A DNA stretch of 64,000 nt from Pseudomonas putida (GTDB lineage Bacteria > Pseudomonadota > Gammaproteobacteria > Pseudomonadales > Pseudomonadaceae), in assembly GCF_025905425.1 (NCBI RefSeq), contig NZ_CP109603.1:2454001-2518000 (forward strand), in the 5' to 3' direction. Made by a program: the position numbers and the translations under genes. Position 1 is the stretch's first letter. Every line of letters starts with the position of its first letter. Below the pieces are notes generated by a model, which saw nothing but the letters and a program-made list of their open reading frames with translations, was not told the origin of the DNA and searched no databases. This document shows, piece by piece, positions 35,954-45,391 of this stretch.

Positions 35954-36982
35954 TTACTTGCTGGCCTGGGTCGCCGCGGCGCGGGACGCCTGCAGCCACT
36001 CATCGAACTGCTGGCGGTGCGCCGCGACCCACTCCTTGGCGTGGCGGGTGATGTCGGCAGGCTTTTTCTCACCCTGCTGCATCTTGAGGTTCTGCGCGCT
36101 CTCGTCCGCCGTGGTGATCTGCATCAGCGACAAGAACTTGGTGGCCGCCGGGTTTTCCTGGGCAAACTCCTTGTTCAGCACCGCCTCGACCTTGTCGACT
36201 GCAAAGCCCAGGTTCTTGCCCTTGTACATCGTGTCGACGTTGTTGTTGCCATCCGGCAAGTCGGTCTTCGGCACTTCCAGCCAGACCACGTCCTTGTCCT
36301 CGACCAGCACAGTGGCGATCCACTGTGGCACCCAGGTGAAGTACAGGATCGGCTTGCCTTCCTTGTAGCGGGTGATGGTGTCGGCCATCAGCGCGAAGTA
36401 CGAGCCCTGGTCGACGTGCACGCTGTCGTCCAGGTCATAGGCTTTAATGTGGTGCGAGATGATCAGCTCGCAGCCCCAGCCGGGGTTGCAGCCGGTGAGG
36501 TTGGCCTTGCCGTCGCCGTCGGTGTCGAACAGCTTGGCGATCTCGGGTTTTTTCAGGTCGGTGATGTACTTGATGTGGTACTGCTCGGCGGTCTTCTTGT
36601 CGATCAGGTAGCCCTGCAACACACCGGGCATGATGTCGCCGGCCTTGACCATCACGTCATTGCCACCGGCCTGCTGGTAGAACTTGTCATGCAGCTTGTC
36701 CCACAGGTGCACGGTGAAGTCGGCATCACCGTTGGCCAGGGCCACCATCATCACGCCGTACTCGGTTTCCTTTGGCTCCTGGACCTTGTAGCCCAGCTCG
36801 CGCAGGCCTTCCATGGCGACTTCGCCACGGAAACGCTCTTCGGCGATGGAGGGGAAGATCGGCGTCACCTTCACGCCCTCGCCCGGCTTGTCGGCCGAGG
36901 CGTTGGCGCACAGCGAGGCGATCACCAGGGCCAGGGCGCTGGCGCCTTGCAGGATGCTGCGGGAGAACTTGGATTCCAACAT
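35954..36982 (-). CDS. ProX-type quaternary-amine ABC substrate-binding protein
   Basis: The 342-residue periplasmic protein has a signal peptide ending near ASA-DKPGEG. The OpuAC/ProX fold is indicated by GLRELGYKVQEPKETEYGVMMVALANGDADF, HLWDKLHD, and the Trp-rich ligand pocket segments GCNPGWGCE and YFTWVPQWI, which in this family box the trimethylammonium group. It is larger than the choline-binding protein CbcX and closer to ProX. It is the last gene of the operon ATPase, permease, binding protein. Betaine, carnitine or a related amine is the likely ligand; which one cannot be told. Confidence 0.88.
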   Translation of the reverse strand: MLESKFSRSILQGASALALVIASLCANASADKPGEGVKVTPIFPSIAEERFRGEVAMEGLRELGYKVQEPKETEYGVMMVALANGDADFTVHLWDKLHDKFYQQAGGNDVMVKAGDIMPGVLQGYLIDKKTAEQYHIKYITDLKKPEIAKLFDTDGDGKANLTGCNPGWGCELIISHHIKAYDLDDSVHVDQGSYFALMADTITRYKEGKPILYFTWVPQWIATVLVEDKDVVWLEVPKTDLPDGNNNVDTMYKGKNLGFAVDKVEAVLNKEFAQENPAATKFLSLMQITTADESAQNLKMQQGEKKPADITRHAKEWVAAHRQQFDEWLQASRAAATQASK

Positions 36983-37039
36983 CGTCGCGTACCTTTTTCT
37001 GGTTTTTATGTCATGTGCGGCAGTACGAATGTGTTTGTG

Positions 37040-37993
37040 TCAGGCGGTCTTGCGCCGCCCTTGTGGCTGCGCCGCGCCAAACAGGCGCAGTACAACGCCC
37101 ACGGGCCCGGTGTGGTACCAGCGCAGGCTCGGGTCGGCGCTGGTGCGCGCGCCCATGGCCTGGGTCAGGCGGTCGAGGAAGATCGCCAGCAGCACCAGCC
37201 CCACCCCGCCGACCGTGGCCAGGCCCATGTCCAGCCGGCCGATGCCGCGCAGCACCATCTGGCCCAGGCCACCCACCGAGATCATCGAGGCGATCACCAC
37301 CATCGACAGCGACAGCATCAGCGTCTGGTTGAGCCCGGCCATGATGGTCGAGGTGGCCAGCGGCAGTTGCACACGGGTCAGCATCTGCCGCGGCGTGCAG
37401 CCAAAGGCGCGCGCCGCTTCGATCTTGTCTTCCGGCACCTGGCGGATCCCCAGGTTGGTCAGGCGCACCAGCGGCGGCAGGGCAAACACGATGGTCACCA
37501 GCACGCCCGGCACGTTGCCGATGCCGAACAGCATCACCACCGGCACCAGGTAGACAAACGCCGGCAGCGTCTGCATCGCGTCGAGCACCGGGCGGATGAT
37601 GCTTTCCAGGCGGTTGCTGCGGGCGCAGACGATGCCCAGCGGGATGCCGATCACCGCGCAGAAGAACACTGAGGTGAGCACCAGCGCCAGGGTGGTCATC
37701 GACTCCGACCACACGCCGATCAAGCCCAGCAGGGTCAGGGTGACGAAGCACAGCAGCGCCATGCGCTTGCCCGCCAGCTGCCAGCCAAGCAACGAAGACA
37801 GCAGGATGCCGATGGTCGGTGGAATGCTCTGCAGGGTGAACTCGATGCCGTTGAGCACCTGGTCGATCGGCCAGCGGATGGCGCGGAACACCTCGCGGAA
37901 GTTATGCACGAGGAAGTTGAGCGTCGCGGTGACCCAGTCGCCCAGGGGGATGGTGGCCGCCTGGAACGGGTCAAGCAGACTGAATTCGGACAT
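37040..37993 (-). CDS. ProW-type ABC transporter permease
   Basis: The 317-residue inner-membrane permease has six or seven spans. The binding-protein-dependent transport motif is present at ARAFGCTPRQMLTRVQLPLATSTIMAGLNQ (about 205-235), matching the EAA loop that contacts the ATPase. The N-terminal DPFQAATIPLGDWVTATLNFLV resembles ProW. ATG 37993 starts 20 bases after the ATPase stop; GAGGTT precedes it. It forms the channel of the quaternary-amine-type uptake system. Confidence 0.9.
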   Translation of the reverse strand: MSEFSLLDPFQAATIPLGDWVTATLNFLVHNFREVFRAIRWPIDQVLNGIEFTLQSIPPTIGILLSSLLGWQLAGKRMALLCFVTLTLLGLIGVWSESMTTLALVLTSVFFCAVIGIPLGIVCARSNRLESIIRPVLDAMQTLPAFVYLVPVVMLFGIGNVPGVLVTIVFALPPLVRLTNLGIRQVPEDKIEAARAFGCTPRQMLTRVQLPLATSTIMAGLNQTLMLSLSMVVIASMISVGGLGQMVLRGIGRLDMGLATVGGVGLVLLAIFLDRLTQAMGARTSADPSLRWYHTGPVGVVLRLFGAAQPQGRRKTA

Positions 37994-38013
37994 GGGGCAA
38001 ACCTCGCGTGGGT

Positions 38014-38892
38014 TCAGTGGCGGCTCAGGGACTGCAAGGGCGCGCTGGTGGCCAGGCTGGAACACTGGCAGCGGCTGTTGAAGGTCTTGAAGAACGCGCG
38101 CACGTAGTCGTTGGCCGGCTGGTTGATCAGCTCTTGCGGGGTGCCGATCTGCACCACCCGGCCGCCCTCCATGATCGCAATGCGATGGCCGATGCGGATG
38201 GCTTCCTCGATGTCGTGGGAAATGAAAATGATGGTGCGCTGCTGTTCGGCCTGCAGGCGCATCAGTTCGCCCTGCATTTCGTTGCGGATCAGCGGGTCGA
38301 GGGCCGAGAAGGCTTCGTCCATCAAGAGGATGGTTGGGTCGTTGGCCAGCGCCCGGGCCAGGCCCACGCGCTGCTGCATGCCACCGGACAGCTGGTGCGG
38401 GTAGCTGTGCTCGTGGCCGGCCAGGCCAACCTGGCTCAACGCCTCGCGGGCACGGCTATGGCGCTCGGCTTCGGCGACGCCGGCGATTTCCAGGCCGAAG
38501 GCGGTGTTCTGCAGCACGCTCATGTGCGGCATCAGGGCAAAGGACTGGAATACCATGCCCATTTCCTTGCGGCGCACATCGAGCAGGGCTTTATCGGACA
38601 GGCCGGTGATTTCGCGGCCGTTGAGGTGGATGCTGCCGGAGGTGGGCTCGATCAGGCGGTTGAACAGCCGCACCATGGTCGATTTGCCCGAGCCCGACAG
38701 GCCCATGATGACGAAAATCTCGCCACGTTTGACGGAAAAGCTTGCATCGAACACGCCGACGACGTGGCCGGTCTTGCTGAAGATTTCGTTCTTGTCGGCG
38801 CCCTTGCGGAGCATCTCCATGGCCATGTTCGGGTTGGGGCCGAACACTTTGAAGATGTTGTTTACCGAAAGAATCTCATCGGCCTGGCTCAT
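38014..38892 (-). CDS. ProV-type ABC transporter ATPase, lacking CBS domains
   Basis: The 292-residue ATPase has Walker [10 protein letters not shown] (about 64-72), Q-loop [10 protein letters not shown], signature LSGGMQQR (about 168), Walker [15 protein letters not shown] and the switch His in FISHDIEE. The N-terminal FKVFGPNP and [14 protein letters not shown] are typical of ProV. E. coli ProV carries a pair of CBS domains that sense ionic strength; this protein ends about 30 residues after the ATPase core, so osmotic gating through CBS is absent and a nutritional role fits. It is the first gene of the three-gene operon. Confidence 0.92.
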   Translation of the reverse strand: MSQADEILSVNNIFKVFGPNPNMAMEMLRKGADKNEIFSKTGHVVGVFDASFSVKRGEIFVIMGLSGSGKSTMVRLFNRLIEPTSGSIHLNGREITGLSDKALLDVRRKEMGMVFQSFALMPHMSVLQNTAFGLEIAGVAEAERHSRAREALSQVGLAGHEHSYPHQLSGGMQQRVGLARALANDPTILLMDEAFSALDPLIRNEMQGELMRLQAEQQRTIIFISHDIEEAIRIGHRIAIMEGGRVVQIGTPQELINQPANDYVRAFFKTFNSRCQCSSLATSAPLQSLSRH

Positions 38893-39306
38893 ACGACCTC
38901 TTTATTATGCTTATTAACCAACCTATCAACTTCGCACTTTGAGTAAGGCGGGTAGATCAGTGCGAGTACGCTTGGCAGTCCGTTCAAAATCGAACGTGAG
39001 TCAACACCGGCACGCAGAAAGTCCTGCTTCAAAAAATTATTCGACATCGATGTCTCAATGTCGCGCCGTGGGTTTACGTTAGGCCTTGGCCCTAGGTGGG
39101 TCCAACGACATTTGCAGAGCGCTAATCATTACCTGAAGTTATCAATCACGGTCTGAGGCCTGCCGCAGAGCCTGCCAATACCGCATGCCCGCGCAGGCGT
39201 AGCCTTGTGCTGCGAAGAGAGCGACTCATACACTAGCGATGGGGTACCTGTACGGGCCCTTTCGCAGCACAAGGCTGCTTCTACAAAGGATCTGAACCCT
39301 ACCGAC
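38893..39306. other. Divergent intergenic region holding a REP-like palindrome
   Basis: The 414 bases lie between the ATPase gene (minus) and a LysR gene (plus). Perfect 16-bp inverted arms (39201-39216 AGCCTTGTGCTGCGAA and 39261-39276) form a REP-like pair. The rest must hold the divergent promoters, but I see no confident operator or gene. Confidence 0.65.
39201..39276. repeat. REP-like inverted pair before the LysR gene
   Basis: AGCCTTGTGCTGCGAA at 39201-39216 and its exact complement at 39261-39276; this family variant differs from the TTCGCGGG-core copies. Confidence 0.8.
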
Positions 39307-40281
39307 ATGGTCAGACACTCCGAACCCGATCAGACCCTGATCAAGATGCCCTCGCTGCGCGCGGTCAAGGTCTTCGTCGCGGCCGCCAAATACCAGAATT
39401 TCACCCGGGCAGCCGAAGCGCTGTGCGTGACCCAGGCAGCGGTAAGCCGCCAGATCCGTGAGCTGGAAACCTACCTGGGTGCCGAACTGTTTACCCGGGT
39501 GGGCCGTGCGGTAGAGCTGACCGTGGCCGGTTCGATCTTCTTCGATGCGGTGCAGTTATCATTCGTCAACATCTCCCAGGCGGCCGAGCGAATCCGCAGC
39601 AACATCAACCCCAAACACGTGGTTACCCTGTGCTGCTCACCGGCGTTTGCCGCGTTGTGGTTGGGGCCACGGATGCCGAAGTTCTTCGACGAAAACCCGG
39701 ACATCGACATCAACCTGGTCACCACCCAGAACTTTTTGTCGATGGAGCCTGGGGTACGGCCGGACATCTACATCACCAAGCTGGGCAAGATCCAGGCCGG
39801 CTACAGCTGCCACCCGCTCAACCATGATGTGGTCTACCCGGTATGCAGCCCGCACTACCTGGCGCAGCACCCAGAGCTGGCCACCCTGGCAGGGATTCGC
39901 GATGGCTCGTTGCTCAACCTCAGCCCGTATGGCCGCTCTCAGGTGGCCGAGCACGTGGACTGGAACGTCTGGCTGGCGTTCCATGATATCGACCTCAAGA
40001 GCCGCTCCAGCACCGCACCGCATTTCTTCAATGCCAATGACTACAACCTGCTGGTGCAGCTGGCCCTGAGCAGCCAGGGCGTGGCGTTGGGCTGGCACCA
40101 CCTGGTGGGCCCGCTCGTTGCCCAAGGGTTGCTGGTGCGGCCAGTCGAGGCGCAATTGGTGCTCAAGGACACCTTCCACTTCCTGGCGTTCAACGAAGAC
40201 AAGGAACATGACGCCAGCTGCCGGCGCTTGCGTGACTGGCTACTGGCGGAATTTCAACCGTTGCTGGAGGCTGCCACCTAA
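39307..40281 (+). CDS. LysR family regulator (GcvA-like)
   Basis: The 324-residue protein has the LysR helix-turn-helix (FVAAAKYQNFTRAAEALCVTQAAVSRQIRELE, about 22-52) followed by the substrate-binding-like domain. The conserved helix ending and the RYGxG-like SPYGRSQVAEHVDW region resemble GcvA-type members. Divergence from the ABC operon suggests that operon as a target, although the GlxA regulator on the far side is an alternative. ATG 39307 is chosen because upstream in-frame codons run through the REP palindrome; a start at the Met of MPSLRAVKV (39346) is possible since no clear ribosome site precedes either. Confidence 0.85.
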   Translation: MVRHSEPDQTLIKMPSLRAVKVFVAAAKYQNFTRAAEALCVTQAAVSRQIRELETYLGAELFTRVGRAVELTVAGSIFFDAVQLSFVNISQAAERIRSNINPKHVVTLCCSPAFAALWLGPRMPKFFDENPDIDINLVTTQNFLSMEPGVRPDIYITKLGKIQAGYSCHPLNHDVVYPVCSPHYLAQHPELATLAGIRDGSLLNLSPYGRSQVAEHVDWNVWLAFHDIDLKSRSSTAPHFFNANDYNLLVQLALSSQGVALGWHHLVGPLVAQGLLVRPVEAQLVLKDTFHFLAFNEDKEHDASCRRLRDWLLAEFQPLLEAAT

Positions 40282-40288
40282 CGCCGGG

Positions 40289-41020
40289 TCACTGCACCGG
40301 CAAGAAATTCATCAGCAACAGGCTCTGCGCATAGTTGAGCCCGATCCGCCGATAGCGCTCATCCAGCAACTCTGCCAACAAATCCAGCCGCGCCACGATC
40401 TTGCCGAACTCCACCGCGAAGCTCAGGTTGCTGCCCTCCTCGGAAATCTCGTTGGAGAACAGCAACAACACGCCGTTGGCGTCCTGCCGCTGGCTGAGCA
40501 TCCAGGTGGCCTTTTCGATATTGCGCGCGGCGTTGTTGACGAACAGCGGGTCGATGGTGTCCGTCATGTAGAAGTCAGTGCGCCCGCCATGGGCAGTGAT
40601 CAGCATGCTGCCGATGGCGTAGATGAACGCGCCGACCCGGTCCCCGCGAAACTCGGGGCTCAGGGCATAACTCAAGGCAGCAAGGTCGCGCCGATTGCCC
40701 AACTGCGCCAAGGGTTGACGCTGTTCGATGGCAATCCGGATCTGCCGCTCGGCCGTGGCGGCATCGACGTAGCCCGAAGCCTTCCACTGGTTCGGGTTGC
40801 GCAGGTACAGCTTGTTCATCAGCAGGTACAGGCTTTGCAGGTTGTCGCGCATCGACAGCGTCGCCAGGCGGTCGACACTGGTCTGGAACAGCTCGCTGGG
40901 CTTGCCGTTGCCGAACTGGCTGACAATGTCACGGCCCTGCTCCTGGGTGCAGGCGCACAGGCACGTCAAAGCGCCTGCCAGCAGCAGGCCGGGGAGGATT
41001 CTGGAAGAACTTGCAACCAT
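40289..41020 (-). CDS. Predicted lipoprotein of unknown function
   Basis: The 243-residue protein has a signal peptide and lipobox (LLAGALTCLCAC; the last Cys is the likely lipidated residue). The mature part is mostly helical and without a family I can name (QSLYLLMNKLYLRNPNQW, GSMLITAHGGRTDFY). It would be anchored in the envelope; the residue after the Cys is Thr, so outer-membrane sorting is expected. ATG 41020 gives a normal signal peptide; the longer start at 41050 would not. It converges on the LysR gene, with 7 bases between stops. Confidence 0.75.
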   Translation of the reverse strand: MVASSSRILPGLLLAGALTCLCACTQEQGRDIVSQFGNGKPSELFQTSVDRLATLSMRDNLQSLYLLMNKLYLRNPNQWKASGYVDAATAERQIRIAIEQRQPLAQLGNRRDLAALSYALSPEFRGDRVGAFIYAIGSMLITAHGGRTDFYMTDTIDPLFVNNAARNIEKATWMLSQRQDANGVLLLFSNEISEEGSNLSFAVEFGKIVARLDLLAELLDERYRRIGLNYAQSLLLMNFLPVQ

Positions 41021-41108
41021 CGGCACCGGGTCGATATTCGGCGGCCGCACCGGGGATCAGTGCGACCTGGCCAAGCATAGAGCCCGGAAAACCGAAAAAG
41101 TGCGATGG

Positions 41109-41900
41109 TCACATGGCGTGGCGCAACATCTCCACCACCTGCGCATGCAACACCGGGTCACCACAGGCCACCACACACCCGCCATGTTGCGCCGAGCTGC
41201 CATCCCAGGCCGTGATCACACCACCCGCGCCTTCGATGATCGGCATCAATGCCTGCACGTCATAAGGCTGCAGGCTCGCCTCCACGATCACATCGACAAA
41301 GCCCGAGGCCAACATGCAGTACGCATAACAGTCACCGCCATACCGCATCAGCCGCGCCTGGCCGGCAACCGCCTCGAATGCTGCCTTGCGCTCAGCGGTG
41401 TCGAACATGTCCGGCGTGGTGCACATCAGCGTGGCCGAGGCCAGGTCGGCGCAGGCGCGGGTCTTCAGTGGCGTGCCACTGCGCCATGCGCCTTCTGGGG
41501 TGCCGACAAAGCGTTCGCCGGTAAAGGGCTGGTTCATCACCCCCACAACCGGACGTGCGCCATCGTTCAGGGCAATCAGCGTGCCCCACAGCGGCAGGCC
41601 GGTGATGAAGGCGCGGGTGCCGTCGATCGGGTCCAGCACCCACGTCAGCGGGCTGGTGCCCACCGCCACGCCCTGCTCTTCACCGAGAATACCGTGCTCG
41701 GGATAGCGCGCCTGGATCAGCTCGCGCATGGCATCTTCGGCCGCTTTGTCGGCCACCGTCACCGGGTCGTACAAGCGCCCGCCCTTGTCCTCGACATCCA
41801 GGCTGGCGCGAAAATACGGCTTGATCGCCACCGCAGCGGCATCGGCCAGCCGCTCGGCAAAGGCGCGAAATTCGCCGATCTGTTCAGCACTCAGGGACAT
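41109..41900 (-). CDS. Inositol monophosphatase-family phosphatase (histidinol-phosphatase-like)
   Basis: The 263-residue enzyme has the IMPase metal motifs: GILGEEQG (Glu), WVLDPIDGTRAFITG (about 87-100) and the late QPYDVQALMPIIEGAGG Asp. The DPIDGTRAFITGLPLWGTLIAL form, and GGDCYAYCMLASG, are typical of HisN-type histidinol-phosphatases within this family, so histidinol-phosphate is the best-guess substrate; other sugar phosphates are possible. It is cytoplasmic and Mg2+-dependent. No his genes are near. Confidence 0.85.
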   Translation of the reverse strand: MSLSAEQIGEFRAFAERLADAAAVAIKPYFRASLDVEDKGGRLYDPVTVADKAAEDAMRELIQARYPEHGILGEEQGVAVGTSPLTWVLDPIDGTRAFITGLPLWGTLIALNDGARPVVGVMNQPFTGERFVGTPEGAWRSGTPLKTRACADLASATLMCTTPDMFDTAERKAAFEAVAGQARLMRYGGDCYAYCMLASGFVDVIVEASLQPYDVQALMPIIEGAGGVITAWDGSSAQHGGCVVACGDPVLHAQVVEMLRHAM

Positions 41901-42043
41901 GGAGCAGGCCTCTTGAAAATGGTCGGGCCAGCATCATACCCGACAACCCGAAGCCGCGCCCAAGGGGGCGTACGTGGGTCTAAACTGAACAGGGCCAGAT
42001 CACCAGGCATGCACCGGGGGGCTTCCACACGCGGAGGTGTGAG

Positions 42044-42934
42044 ATGAGCCAGTTCAAGCGATTGTTCGTCATGCTCGGCCCGCAGATGCGCCACACGCCC
42101 GCGTTGCAACGCGCGGCGGCATTGGCAGAATCCAGCGGTGCACTACTCGATATCAATGTGTTCGTCGACGATGTCGACACTTTCGGCTTGATGAGCGATG
42201 GCCGTGAGCGTGAACGGCTGCTCAGCGACAATCGCCAATGGCTGGCCGATGAAGCCGAGCAAATGGCCGACGCCGGTCTGGATGTGTCCACCGAACTGCT
42301 GCTGACTCGCGACCCGTTGGCCAGCGTGATCGAGCGCATCGAACGGCTGGGCTGCGACCTGCTGGTCAAGGACGTGCAGCACGAACCGGTGCTCAAACGC
42401 TTGCTGGTAACCCCCCTGGACTGGCAGTTGCTCAAGGACAGCCCGGTCGCCGTGCACCTGGTCAGCGACATCCGCCTGCCCCTGCCCCGGCAAGTCGCCG
42501 CGGCGGTAGACCTTAACTTCCATGGCGCGGGCGAGCACCTTGACGAACAGGTGATCCACAGCGCCCATGCCCTGGCCCTGCAGTGCAACGCCGAGCTGCA
42601 CCTACTGCATGTGTGTGATGCGGCCAAGACGCACATCGCCGACTTTGGCGCCGGCACCGTCACCATGCCCGGTTTCGATGGCAGTGTGCGGACCGCGCAA
42701 CGTGCGTCGTTCAACCGCCTTGGCGACCATCACCAGGTGCCGTTGGAGCGCAGGCATTTCGTGGAAGGGCCGGCGATTCGTGCGATTGCCCAGTTCGTCA
42801 GCCATACACGGGTCGATGTGATCGTCATGGGCAGCCACCGCCACGACGCCATGCAGACCTTCCTGGGCGGTACCACGGCGCATGTGCTGGAGCATCCGCT
42901 GTGCAATGTGTTGGCGATCAAGGCGAGGCAGTGA
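42044..42934 (+). CDS. Tandem universal stress protein (UspA family)
   Basis: The 296-residue protein has two UspA domains (about 1-145 and 150-295). The second ends with the ATP-binding pattern MGSHRHDAMQTFLGGTTAHVLEHPLCNVL; the first has lost the glycine motif. Such tandem proteins are UspE-like and respond to starvation or oxygen limitation. It is divergent from the IMPase gene and followed by a strong hairpin (42937-42968). Confidence 0.9.
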   Translation: MSQFKRLFVMLGPQMRHTPALQRAAALAESSGALLDINVFVDDVDTFGLMSDGRERERLLSDNRQWLADEAEQMADAGLDVSTELLLTRDPLASVIERIERLGCDLLVKDVQHEPVLKRLLVTPLDWQLLKDSPVAVHLVSDIRLPLPRQVAAAVDLNFHGAGEHLDEQVIHSAHALALQCNAELHLLHVCDAAKTHIADFGAGTVTMPGFDGSVRTAQRASFNRLGDHHQVPLERRHFVEGPAIRAIAQFVSHTRVDVIVMGSHRHDAMQTFLGGTTAHVLEHPLCNVLAIKARQ

Positions 42935-42936
42935 GG

Positions 42937-42968
42937 CCGTTGGGAGCGGGTTAGCCCGCTCCCAACGG
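42937..42968. terminator. Strong hairpin after the usp gene
   Basis: CCGTTGGGAGCGGG, TTAG, CCCGCTCCCAACGG: a perfect 14-bp stem with a 4-nt loop, starting 2 bases after the stop. There is no T-run; it may be a REP remnant acting as terminator. Confidence 0.6.
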
Positions 42969-43023
42969 TTGGCCTGCAAGGGTGATAACTGGCACGGGCG
43001 CTCCATTTAAAAATAATGCATTT

Positions 43024-43042
43024 GATAATGATTCGTAGTAGT
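43024..43042 (+). promoter_or_regulatory. Possible Fur box before the siderophore receptor
   Basis: GATAATGATTCGTAGTAGT agrees with the 19-bp Fur consensus at 12 positions, including the first nine, and another AATAAT hexamer lies just upstream. It is 55 bases before the receptor start. Confidence 0.45.
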
Positions 43043-43097
43043 TTTTCGGCGTTTTCCACCCCTTCTCCTAGCGCCCTACTCCAGGATCGTACCGTCG

Positions 43098-45224
43098 ATG
43101 CGTCGCACGTTCGTTTCGCTTTGTGTGCTTCATGCTGTCTCCCCGCTGGCCTGGGCTGAGCCCGACCCGATCAGCGACCCCGCCCGGATCGAACTCCAGG
43201 CCTTGAACATTACCGGTAACGCCGTCAGCGAACGTGCCGATGGCCCGGTGGTCGGCTACAAGGCTACCCGTTCAGCCAGTGCCACGCGCACCGACACCGC
43301 CCTGCACGAAACCCCGCAATCAGTCAGCGTGGTCCCCAAGGACGTGCTTGAAGACACCGGCGCCACGCGGCTGCAGGATGGCCTGGACTACGCCGGCGGT
43401 GTAGGCCGCGCCAACAACTTCGGTGGCCAGGGCCTGACCACCTTCACGGTGCGTGGCTTCACCACGGGCGAGTTCTACCGCAATGGCTTCCCGATCAACC
43501 GTGGCTACCCCAATGCCCCCGACGCCAACACCGTCGAGCGCCTGGAAGTGATCCGCGGCCCGGCCACCAGCTTGTATGGCCGGGGCGACCCCGGCGGCAC
43601 CTTCAACGTGGTCAGCAAGCAACCGCTGGCTGAACGCAACGTTACCCTTGGCAGCCAGATCGACGATCAGGGCATGCACCGCGCCACCCTCGATGCCACT
43701 GGCCCGCTGAACGAAGATGGCACGCTCGCCTACCGGCTGAACGTACTCGGTGAAGGCGGCGAGAGCTTTCGCGATGATGTCGAGAGCGAGCGCTACGACG
43801 TCGCGCCCGTGGTCAGTTGGCAGGTCAACGACAGCACCAAAATCGTCTTCGAAGGCGACTTCATGCGCAACAACCACCCGCTGGACCGTGGCCTGACCCG
43901 CTATGCCACCCAGGCCGGCAGCGCATCACGCGACACCTACATCTGGGAGAAAGGCAGCGACAATTTGCTGCACAACGACAACAACATGGCCCAGGTGCGC
44001 TTCGAGCACCTGCTCAATGACAACTGGACGTTGGCTGGCGGGTTCCAGTTTCTCGATGGCTCGCTCAAGGGCAACGCGGTGGAAGGCAACGGCGCGCCCG
44101 TCGATGGCCGTACCCTGCAGCGCAACTTCAACTACCGCAAGCTGGAATGGACCGACCGTGACTGGCAACTGAACCTTACCGGGCATTTCGACACCGGTGG
44201 TTTCAGCCACACGCTGCTGACCGGCATCGAGTACGAAAACTACGATTACAACTCGATCATCCAGCGCTCCTCGGCGGCCTACCCAATCGATATCTACGAA
44301 CCGGTGCTCGGCCAGCCAAGGCCCGCGCTGGCGCGCACCACCACGTGGGACAAAGAGAACCTGCAGACCTGGGCCTTCTTCATCCAGGACCAAGTAGCGT
44401 TGACCGAGCGTCTCAAGGCCTTGGCCGGCATACGCTTCGAACGCTTCGAGCACGCGTATGACGACAAGTTGGTCGATACCCGCGATTTCAGCAAAGGCGA
44501 GAACGGCGTTACCCCGCGCTTTGGCCTGATCTACGACCTGACCGACACGGTGGCGGTTTATGCCAACACGGCGCGGTCATTCAAGCCCAACAGCGGCACC
44601 CCTGCCGGCAGCGGCGGCTTCGACCCCGAGAAGGGTAAATCCTACGAACTGGGCGTGAAGTGGGAAGCGCTCGATCGCCAGCTGAGCGTGGATGCGGCGG
44701 TGTACCACATCGTCAAGGAAAACGTGCTGGCACGCGATCCCAACGACCCCTTTGGCATCCTCAACATCGCCGCAGGCGAGGTGCGCAGCCGCGGCCTGGA
44801 CATCAACATTGCCGGCAACCTCACCCCCGAGTGGCGCGTGATCGGCGGCTACGCCTATGTCGATGCCGAAGTGACCAAGGACACCACCTTGCCGACCGGT
44901 ACCCGCCTGGCCAACATCCCGCGCAACACTTTCAGCCTGCTGAATACCTACGAATTCCAGGATGGCCTGGCCAAAGGCCTGGGGCTGGGGGTTGGCCTGA
45001 AGTACGTGGATGATCGCGCCGGCCAGACAGCCGCGACGACCTATACGATGGAACGCTACAGCGTGGTCGACCTGCTCAGCTTCTACAAGGTCAATGAACA
45101 CGTGCGGCTGAACCTGGATGTGAAGAACGTCTTCAACAAGGGGTATGACGAAGGGGCGTTCAATAGCTATGTCTACCCGGGGGCACCGCGCACGGTGCAG
45201 GCCGGGGTTTCGTACACGTTCTGA
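43098..45224 (+). CDS. TonB-dependent siderophore receptor
   Basis: The 708-residue protein has a signal peptide ending AWA-EPDP, a plug domain (ETPQSVSVVPKDVLEDTGATRLQDGL, about 72-97; VRGFTTGEFYRNGFPI; VERLEVIRGPATSLYGRGDPGG) and a 22-strand barrel ending VQAGVSYTF. These features mark ferric-siderophore importers of the FpvA/FhuE/FoxA type powered by TonB-ExbBD. There is no long N-terminal signalling domain and no sigma/anti-sigma pair is adjacent, so direct Fur control is expected. The siderophore cannot be identified. AGGA lies 11 bases before ATG 43098. Confidence 0.93.
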   Translation: MRRTFVSLCVLHAVSPLAWAEPDPISDPARIELQALNITGNAVSERADGPVVGYKATRSASATRTDTALHETPQSVSVVPKDVLEDTGATRLQDGLDYAGGVGRANNFGGQGLTTFTVRGFTTGEFYRNGFPINRGYPNAPDANTVERLEVIRGPATSLYGRGDPGGTFNVVSKQPLAERNVTLGSQIDDQGMHRATLDATGPLNEDGTLAYRLNVLGEGGESFRDDVESERYDVAPVVSWQVNDSTKIVFEGDFMRNNHPLDRGLTRYATQAGSASRDTYIWEKGSDNLLHNDNNMAQVRFEHLLNDNWTLAGGFQFLDGSLKGNAVEGNGAPVDGRTLQRNFNYRKLEWTDRDWQLNLTGHFDTGGFSHTLLTGIEYENYDYNSIIQRSSAAYPIDIYEPVLGQPRPALARTTTWDKENLQTWAFFIQDQVALTERLKALAGIRFERFEHAYDDKLVDTRDFSKGENGVTPRFGLIYDLTDTVAVYANTARSFKPNSGTPAGSGGFDPEKGKSYELGVKWEALDRQLSVDAAVYHIVKENVLARDPNDPFGILNIAAGEVRSRGLDINIAGNLTPEWRVIGGYAYVDAEVTKDTTLPTGTRLANIPRNTFSLLNTYEFQDGLAKGLGLGVGLKYVDDRAGQTAATTYTMERYSVVDLLSFYKVNEHVRLNLDVKNVFNKGYDEGAFNSYVYPGAPRTVQAGVSYTF

Positions 45225-45244
45225 CTCACCGCGGGCTTTGTGGG

Positions 45245-45290
45245 ATGGCACGGGCTTCGCCCGTGTTCGCGGGGCAAGCCCGCTCCCACA
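45245..45290. repeat. REP element after the receptor gene
   Basis: These 46 bases are identical to 29551-29596 and contain GGCACGGGCTTCGCCCGTG plus one REP arm (TTCGCGGGGCAAGCCCGC). Here the opposing arm is missing, so it is a single REP. Confidence 0.85.
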
Positions 45291-45391
45291 GGGATCGTGC
45301 CGTCTTTAGAGATTCGAACAAGACAGTTGCTCACACAGGTTGTGAGCTGCCGCCAGAACGTTGGACCGTTTCAACTAGCCGATGCAGGTGT

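Noticed and set aside
36017..37672. A 551-residue plus-strand open frame over the ABC transporter genes
   Set aside because: It is antisense to well-supported binding-protein and permease genes and shows only low-complexity His/Gln/Arg sequence.
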